Part shown: piece by piece, positions 6,717-10,940 of the stretch
Numbering within the stretch: the first letter of the stretch is position 1
How the letters are laid out: each line of letters opens with the position of its first letter
From: Chloroflexota bacterium
GTDB taxonomy: Bacteria > Chloroflexota > Anaerolineae > Anaerolineales > UBA11579
Assembly (NCBI GenBank): GCA_003486225.1
Contig: DNGN01000228.1
Coordinates: forward strand, 1-10,940
Direction of reading: 5' to 3'
DNA length: 10,940 bases
Notes under the pieces: model-generated
Databases searched by the model: none
Told to the model about the DNA's origin: nothing
What the model saw: only the letters and a program-made list of their open reading frames with translations
Made by a program: the position numbers and the translations under genes

Positions 6717-7334
6717 TTATACCCATCGGGTTACTTCTGAAAGAGGTTTACGCAGGCGGAATTCCGGTGCTTCGGCTGCGTATCCTAATAACAGCAGTCC
6801 TTGGGCATGCCAGGTTTCCGGAAGTTCGAACGCTGACCGTACACGCTTCGGGGTAAATAATGGGGCACACATCCACACGCCTGCCAAACCGAGCGCCTGA
6901 GCTGCCAGCAGCATATGCCCGCCAGCCAGGGCAGCGCTTTGCACAGCCATCAAATATTCTCCCTCACTGCGATCTTTACTCTTATAAAGGTTCAGGTCGG
7001 CGGTGTCCACACATAAAACCACAACAGCTGGGGCACCTGTCAGCCGTTGTCTGCGCTTCTCCACGCGTTCTTGTGCATCTGCAGGCGAAAACCCACTTTC
7101 AAGCAATGCTTTCCGATAATCGATGCCCATCTCCTCCGCCAGGCATTCCATATCCTGTTTACCAGTCAGGACCACAAACCTCCAGGATTGACGGTTATGC
7201 GCATTTGGGGCGCGTGTGCCAGTTTGAATTACCCTTTCCAGCAGTGACCGATCGACGGGCTTATCCTTAAAGCGGCGCACGGAACGCCGATTATCTACCA
7301 CCTTCCAAAATCCAATTTCATCCTTCATCGGCAA
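6717..7334 (-). CDS. Nitroreductase-family FMN protein resembling the FbiB C-terminal domain
   Basis: A 205-residue flavoprotein of the nitroreductase fold. The FMN phosphate region is RRSVRRF (16-22), followed by APNAHNRQSWRFVVL (42-56), and the late flavin segment is GVWMCAPLF (152-160). In mycobacteria the same fold is fused to CofE as FbiB, where it reduces dehydro-F420-0 with FMNH2. From memory, the present protein shares the order RRSVRRF, AP-x-x-H, a basic RRxRL before a hydrophobic AP strand, and the LGLAGVWMCAPLF / VRSAFELP region with that domain. In this operon, with single-domain CofE, CofD and CofC, it is the natural candidate for a free-standing dehydro-F420 reductase. A general nitroreductase using F420 or NAD(P)H is the alternative. 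The TTG start is chosen because AGGA lies 6 bases before it; an ATG two codons later has a spacing of 12. It begins 14 bases after the PPOX gene. Confidence 0.82.
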   Translation of the reverse strand: MPMKDEIGFWKVVDNRRSVRRFKDKPVDRSLLERVIQTGTRAPNAHNRQSWRFVVLTGKQDMECLAEEMGIDYRKALLESGFSPADAQERVEKRRQRLTGAPAVVVLCVDTADLNLYKSKDRSEGEYLMAVQSAALAGGHMLLAAQALGLAGVWMCAPLFTPKRVRSAFELPETWHAQGLLLLGYAAEAPEFRLRKPLSEVTRWV

Positions 7335-7348
7335 TTTGCATCCTATCT

Positions 7349-7726
7349 CTAAGCAGGTCTGATCTTATAAATTACCCGCACCTGCCCGGCGGGAATATCA
7401 AACGGTCGGCCGCGATATTTCATGGAGAGGGCATGGATATGATCTGCTGCATCGACCTCGCTGATCTCGACCACCTCGCCCCGAATCTGCACATACCGGT
7501 ACGGGTCTGCCATGGACATCAGCGTCAGGGCAACCTGAGGCCGCTGTCGCATGTTGCGGTCTTTCACCCGGCCCCTGGCTGAATTCACCAGGATATGCTC
7601 ACCGTCGGTATTGAACCAGACTGGTGTCACCTGCGGGCTGCCATCCGACATTAATGTAGCCAGGAAGGCGAAGGCCTTGGTTTCATCGGCTAATAAATCG
7701 CGCTCGGTTTCAGGAACTTGTTTCAT
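7349..7726 (-). CDS. PPOX-class (split beta-barrel) F420-dependent oxidoreductase
   Basis: A 125-residue cytosolic protein of the pyridoxamine 5'-phosphate oxidase-like split-barrel fold, in the FDOR-B group that binds F420 or flavin. Recognisable are the first strand pair FAFLATLMSDGSPQVTPVWF (19-38), the phosphate-binding basic run ARGRVKDRNMRQRP (50-63), and the barrel strands VALTLMS...YRYVQIRGEVVEI (65-88). The length fits the single-domain TIGR03618-type proteins. The known reactions of this group are F420H2-dependent reductions of unsaturated substrates such as biliverdin; the substrate here is unknown. The location inside the F420 operon supports F420 rather than FMN as cofactor. The ATG has a strong GAGGAGGATC about 11 bases upstream. 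The gene lies 33 bases after the 2H phosphoesterase gene and 14 bases before the nitroreductase gene. Confidence 0.85.
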   Translation of the reverse strand: MKQVPETERDLLADETKAFAFLATLMSDGSPQVTPVWFNTDGEHILVNSARGRVKDRNMRQRPQVALTLMSMADPYRYVQIRGEVVEISEVDAADHIHALSMKYRGRPFDIPAGQVRVIYKIRPA

Positions 7727-7759
7727 AGTTTTCTGATCCTCCTCTAGATTTGATCCAAC

Positions 7760-8350
7760 TCAATTGGGATGGTGGCTGCCCGGGAGTGGATAGATTTTAT
7801 GGATCCCATACTCACCATCCTTCTGATAAATGACAGCCATCTGGGTGACCTTAATCTCCCAGGCGAAAGTCTGCCCGAGGTAATGGTCAAAGATGCAGTT
7901 GATACAATCTCGATCAATATCATCATGCAGCAAAGTGATATGCGGGATCCAAGACCCTGGACGATAATAATTGTTCAGTTGGGTACCAAAGCGGCTGGTT
8001 TTTTCCCAAAGGGTCTGATGGAGCTGCAATAAAGTTTCACTGGGGGCTACTGGGATATAGATCACCGGGTTTTGGCCAGTGAATACGCTGAGGCCTGAAG
8101 TGCACATGGTAAAAGGCTGGATTGTTCTAGTCAAATCGGTCAGGCTGGCATCGAGGTCCAATAAGCGGTATTGTTGTGCCACATGGAATGAGAAATGCGG
8201 GTACGGAGCAACCCGGACAGCTTTCAAACCACATTTTACCTCCAGTTCCTTCCACACCTGATGCACCCTGGCCGTGTGATCAGGATCAAGCAAACCAACC
8301 AATGCAAAAACCTGTGACTGATCCCCCGTAGGAGAAACTTTTTTACCCAC
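7760..8350 (-). CDS. 2H phosphoesterase (2'-5' RNA ligase / cyclic phosphodiesterase-like)
   Basis: A protein of about 196 residues with the two signature tetrapeptides of the 2H superfamily: His-Phe-Ser in PYPHFSFH (51-57 counted from an upstream TTG) and His-Ile-Thr in IPHITLLH (136-143). They are about 85 residues apart, as expected for the two-lobed fold in which both histidines face one active site. Members open 2',3'-cyclic phosphates, ligate or cleave 2'-5' RNA bonds, or cleave other phosphodiesters. The middle (about 80-102) and the C-terminal strand (about 165-187) fit the lobes. Both catalytic histidines are intact. Its substrate is unknown. Being inside an F420 operon, it may act on a phosphodiester linked to F420 rather than on RNA. 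GTG at 8350 is preferred because GGAGG lies 7 bases upstream; a TTG one codon earlier has only 4. It begins 37 bases after cofE. Confidence 0.83.
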   Translation of the reverse strand: MGKKVSPTGDQSQVFALVGLLDPDHTARVHQVWKELEVKCGLKAVRVAPYPHFSFHVAQQYRLLDLDASLTDLTRTIQPFTMCTSGLSVFTGQNPVIYIPVAPSETLLQLHQTLWEKTSRFGTQLNNYYRPGSWIPHITLLHDDIDRDCINCIFDHYLGQTFAWEIKVTQMAVIYQKDGEYGIHKIYPLPGSHHPN

Positions 8351-8387
8351 CAAATTTCCTCCAGCTCAAGAATGCCGATCCATGCTC

Positions 8388-9146
8388 TTACCGAAACAAG
8401 TCATATTCCGCTGCTCGCAATAATTCCGCCAACCCGGATTCCCGCAGCTGGAAGGGAAAGCCACGCACATGCACTGCTGGCGTGCCTTCTGCAACCTGCC
8501 CCATCAGCAGGGAAGCACCGGCAGCTAATTCATCTGCAGCCCCCACCTCGGTTGCACGCATCTGATATCCACACAGGTCAATTTCACCGCGCCGATCCAC
8601 AACTCCTGGCACCCCGGAGAGACCGATCGTAATTCCCACTGTGCCATTGCGCCAAGCCCGGCCATGAGAATCGATGATCATCAGCCCCAGTTTGACTGCG
8701 GCCTTTTGCTCAAGACCAGCCCGCAACCTGGTCGCTGATGCATCAGGATTTTCTGGTAAGAGTAAAACCCAGTCCTCAGAGCCCCGGACATTTGAGTGGT
8801 CTATGCCCGCATTGGCACAGATAAAACCCAATTTGTGCTCCACAATCACCAGCCCGGGCCGGTGGCGAACGATCTGCTTGCTTTCCTGAAAAATCAGCTC
8901 GACCAGACGTGGATCTTTCTCAATCTGCTTTGCCAGGTCAGTAGCCTGCTGGCTGGGAGAGACTGTCTCCAGGTTCACCCAGCGGCCTTCAGCCTTTGAA
9001 ACAATCTTCTGGGCCAGTACCAGGATATCCCCATCTTGCAATATTAATTGTGTTTTTTTTAAAGATTGCAATAAAATTTCTACAAGATCATCCCCCTGCT
9101 CGATCATGGGGATATCTGGCAGTGCAGTCAGGATCAGCTGGTTCAC
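8388..9146 (-). CDS. cofE: Coenzyme F420-0:L-glutamate ligase (CofE)
   Basis: Cytosolic GTP- and metal-dependent ligase that adds glutamates to F420-0, the second and later ones through gamma bonds. At 252 residues it is the single-domain form, without the nitroreductase half found in mycobacterial FbiB. Motifs in order: VLAQKIVSKAEG (43-54), GFICANAGIDHSN (107-119), LLPENPDASA (128-137), IIDSHGRAWRNGTVGITIG (157-175) and the C-terminal TEVGAADELAAGASLLMGQ (199-217) with EGTPAVHVRG (220-229). All conserved blocks are present. The start is GTG and overlaps the TGA of npdG by 4 bases (GTGA), so the two are probably translationally coupled. The 2H phosphoesterase follows after 37 bases. The operon neighbours supply the substrate (CofD, CofC) and reduce the product (NpdG). 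Confidence 0.95.
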   Translation of the reverse strand: MNQLILTALPDIPMIEQGDDLVEILLQSLKKTQLILQDGDILVLAQKIVSKAEGRWVNLETVSPSQQATDLAKQIEKDPRLVELIFQESKQIVRHRPGLVIVEHKLGFICANAGIDHSNVRGSEDWVLLLPENPDASATRLRAGLEQKAAVKLGLMIIDSHGRAWRNGTVGITIGLSGVPGVVDRRGEIDLCGYQMRATEVGAADELAAGASLLMGQVAEGTPAVHVRGFPFQLRESGLAELLRAAEYDLFR

Positions 9147-9796
9147 TTGTCCAAACCGGCAATCTGAATTGTGCCGTGCCCTTTGTAATACTTGTTCATC
9201 TTGATCAGCAAGGCGGTCAGGCCTTCCAGGACAATAGCATCGTCCAGGCTCCCTGCATAATACGCCCGCATCCCGGCATCCTCTGTCAGGGCAATCACCG
9301 CTTCCACAGCTTCCATATCATCACCGCAGACCAGGACATCACTCAAGACAGGTTTATCCAGGGCTTTTCGCAGTGCGGAAGCCGGCACGTTTTGGTAGGC
9401 CGCCACAACCCGGGCACCATCCCCGAGAATATTCTGCGCGATCCGGGCTGCGGAAGGCGGATCCGGCGGTTTGGCATTGGCGAATTGCACCCGGGTGGTT
9501 GCATCTACCACGATCTTGCCCTGCAGAGCATCTTTTAATCCCTTCACGGCTGCCTGGTGCGCATTTTCCACAATTGTCAGCACACAAATATCGGCAGCCT
9601 GGGCCGCGTCGCTGTTTTCCATCCCGGTGATCGAATCCAACCCTAATTTTTCTCGAAGGTCTGCAGCTGTTTCTTGCGCTTTTTGGGTTTGGCGGGAGCC
9701 GATGATAACTGGATATCCGGCATTCGCCCAGCGCATGGCCAGGCCGGGTCCTTCTTTGCCGGTACCACCCAGAATCGCAATCACTGATTTTCCCAT
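9143..9796 (-). CDS. npdG: NADPH:F420 oxidoreductase (NpdG/Fno)
   Basis: A 217-residue cytosolic enzyme transferring hydride between NADP(H) and F420. It has an N-terminal Rossmann fold with a family-specific loop GGTGKEGPGLAMRWA (10-24), the NADP-selecting GSR (33-35) after the second strand, VLTIV (72-76), the F420-side segment VVAAYQNVPA (130-139), and a C-terminal helix pair (about 185-205). The length matches archaeal Fno. In bacteria that lack F420-dependent glucose 6-phosphate dehydrogenase, this enzyme normally charges the F420 pool from NADPH, and that is the likely direction here. The ATG has AGGAG 8 bases upstream and begins 16 bases after the ssnA-like gene. Its stop overlaps the cofE start. 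The pairing with cofE ties cofactor production to its reduction. Confidence 0.94.
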   Translation of the reverse strand: MGKSVIAILGGTGKEGPGLAMRWANAGYPVIIGSRQTQKAQETAADLREKLGLDSITGMENSDAAQAADICVLTIVENAHQAAVKGLKDALQGKIVVDATTRVQFANAKPPDPPSAARIAQNILGDGARVVAAYQNVPASALRKALDKPVLSDVLVCGDDMEAVEAVIALTEDAGMRAYYAGSLDDAIVLEGLTALLIKMNKYYKGHGTIQIAGLDK

Positions 9797-9812
9797 TGTT
9801 GTTTTCTCCTAT

Positions 9813-10940
9813 TTACGTATTTGGAACAAATCCTTCATAACGTGCCCACACTTCTGGCGCCAGCGCTATGGCTTCGGCGGCAATCGCGGCTTCATCCAGC
9901 GTGAGCAGCTGTCTATTCCGCATCAGGAATTTCCCTGCCACCATGGTGCTGGTAACCATGCTCTCATTGAACCCGAACAGAATGTGCCAGGGCAGGTTAC
10001 CCGCAGATAGCGGGGTGAAGGGATGATAATCCACAAAGATCAAGTCGGCGGATGCCCCCACCACCAGGCGGCCAAGATTTTGGCCGGGGAAGAATACATT
10101 CGCCAGGGCCGCATTGTTATAAACGCCCATCTGGACCACATCCATCCCATTCATGCGGCGCGGATCCTGATGCCAGACCTTATGCAGCAAGTAGGCTGTC
10201 TTCCATTCTGTCCACATATCCTGGGTAAAACCATCATTACCCAGGCAGACATTGATCCCCAGACGCATCAGGCCCTCGATCTGAGCTACCCCGACACCGT
10301 TGTTCATATTGGAACGCGGCTGGTGGCTCAACCAGGTGCCGGTCTCCGCCAACAAGCGAGCCTCCTCAAAATCAATATGTACACCATGGGCAACAATCGT
10401 GCGTGGGCCTAAAATGCCAAAGGCATTCAAGCGGTCTACGACCCGCATCCCGCTTTTATTCAGGCTGTCGTACTCGTCGGCTTGATGCTCTGCAACATGG
10501 ATGTGAAAGCCACCGCCATCATCCAGCGCATCCCGGCAGGCAGACAGAGTGGCGTCAGAGAGTGTCAGGCTGGCGTGCAAGCCAAAGGTGGCTTGCACCC
10601 GGCCACCAGCAACTGCACCCGTTTGTGCCTGCCTGATAAACTGGATATTTTCCTGAATCCCCTGCCATGCCTTTTGTTCGCCATCCCGGTCTGTAACCTC
10701 ATAGCACAGTACGGCCCGTAAGCCGGATTGGTCCACCGCCTGAGCAATCCCATCCAAAGAGCCCTCAATAAAGTTTGGCGAAGCATGATGATCGAACAGG
10801 GTGGTAGTGCCATGCTTGATGGCATCCACCAGGTGCACCAGGGCTGATGCCCGTACACTACCTTCGTCCAATGCTTTATCCAGTGGCCACCACAGCTTCT
10901 CTAAGATCTCCGGGAAATCTTTGGCCGGGGTGCCGGGGAT
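9813..10940 (-). CDS. ssnA: SsnA-type amidohydrolase, 5' end outside the window
   Basis: Partial gene: the reading frame stays open to the right edge, so the N-terminus, including the expected HxH metal motif, is missing. About 375 residues are visible. They show the metal-dependent hydrolase (TIM-barrel) pattern: KHGTTTLFDHHASPNF near the left end, HIHVAEH (central metal histidine), AHGVHIDFEEARLL (second metal histidine) and LGNDGFTQDMW (catalytic aspartate). Together with LEKLWWPLDKAL and SHQPRSNMNNGVG this matches the putative aminohydrolase SsnA family as I recall it. That family is related to guanine deaminase and chlorohydrolases and is often encoded beside selenium-dependent xanthine dehydrogenase-like genes. 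The true substrate is not established for the family. An internal TTG near 10871 is not the real start, because conserved sequence continues upstream. The stop lies 16 bases before npdG, so it probably shares the F420 operon mRNA. Confidence 0.87.
   Translation of the reverse strand: MPGTPAKDFPEILEKLWWPLDKALDEGSVRASALVHLVDAIKHGTTTLFDHHASPNFIEGSLDGIAQAVDQSGLRAVLCYEVTDRDGEQKAWQGIQENIQFIRQAQTGAVAGGRVQATFGLHASLTLSDATLSACRDALDDGGGFHIHVAEHQADEYDSLNKSGMRVVDRLNAFGILGPRTIVAHGVHIDFEEARLLAETGTWLSHQPRSNMNNGVGVAQIEGLMRLGINVCLGNDGFTQDMWTEWKTAYLLHKVWHQDPRRMNGMDVVQMGVYNNAALANVFFPGQNLGRLVVGASADLIFVDYHPFTPLSAGNLPWHILFGFNESMVTSTMVAGKFLMRNRQLLTLDEAAIAAEAIALAPEVWARYEGFVPNT

Noticed and set aside
6647..6719. TAATTAG / CTAATTA inverted repeat between the nitroreductase gene and cofD
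   Set aside because: AT-only type words nearly 60 bases apart, one overlapping a stop codon; too weak to call a structure.
1..10940. CRISPR array, tRNA or rRNA genes, prophage or toxin-antitoxin pair
   Set aside because: No regularly spaced repeats, cloverleaf-like segment, phage protein or small paired genes were seen on either strand.

Overview
The window looks like a chromosomal piece of a bacterium of roughly balanced GC. The best guess is a Chloroflexota (Anaerolineae-type) genome. The reasons are bacterial -10/-35 promoters and Shine-Dalgarno sites, a coenzyme F420 pathway outside the Actinobacteria with separate (unfused) CofE and FbiB-type nitroreductase proteins, and mixed ATG/GTG/TTG starts. 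The lineage is an inference and cannot be proved from this sequence alone.

Left part, plus strand (about 1-3500): a ferrous iron uptake locus. A DtxR/IdeR-type iron regulator follows a sigma70-like promoter with an inverted repeat at the expected transcription start. Then come FeoB (GTPase plus membrane permease), a 77-residue protein with eight cysteines whose ATG overlaps the feoB stop, and a FeoA-domain protein. A hairpin closes the operon. The first 71 bases hold a short tandem motif resembling the ends of some insertion sequences.

Middle, plus strand (about 3500-4835): one MFS drug-efflux-type transporter with its own promoter. A perfect 7-bp inverted repeat fills the spacer of that promoter, which points to control by a regulator not encoded next to it. 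A hairpin with T-runs on both sides separates it from the convergent right half.

Right part, minus strand (10940 down to 4891): a tightly packed coenzyme F420 operon, read in transcription order: SsnA-type amidohydrolase (5' end outside the window), NADPH:F420 oxidoreductase (npdG/fno), cofE, a 2H phosphoesterase (2'-5' RNA ligase-like), a PPOX-type F420-dependent oxidoreductase, a nitroreductase resembling the C-terminal half of mycobacterial FbiB, cofD and cofC. Together these activate the phosphoacid side chain (CofC), join it to Fo (CofD), probably reduce dehydro-F420 (nitroreductase), add glutamates (CofE), reduce F420 with NADPH (NpdG) and use it (PPOX protein). The Fo synthase genes (cofG/cofH or fbiC) are not in the window. 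The least explained member is the 2H phosphoesterase, and the linkage to SsnA is also unusual.
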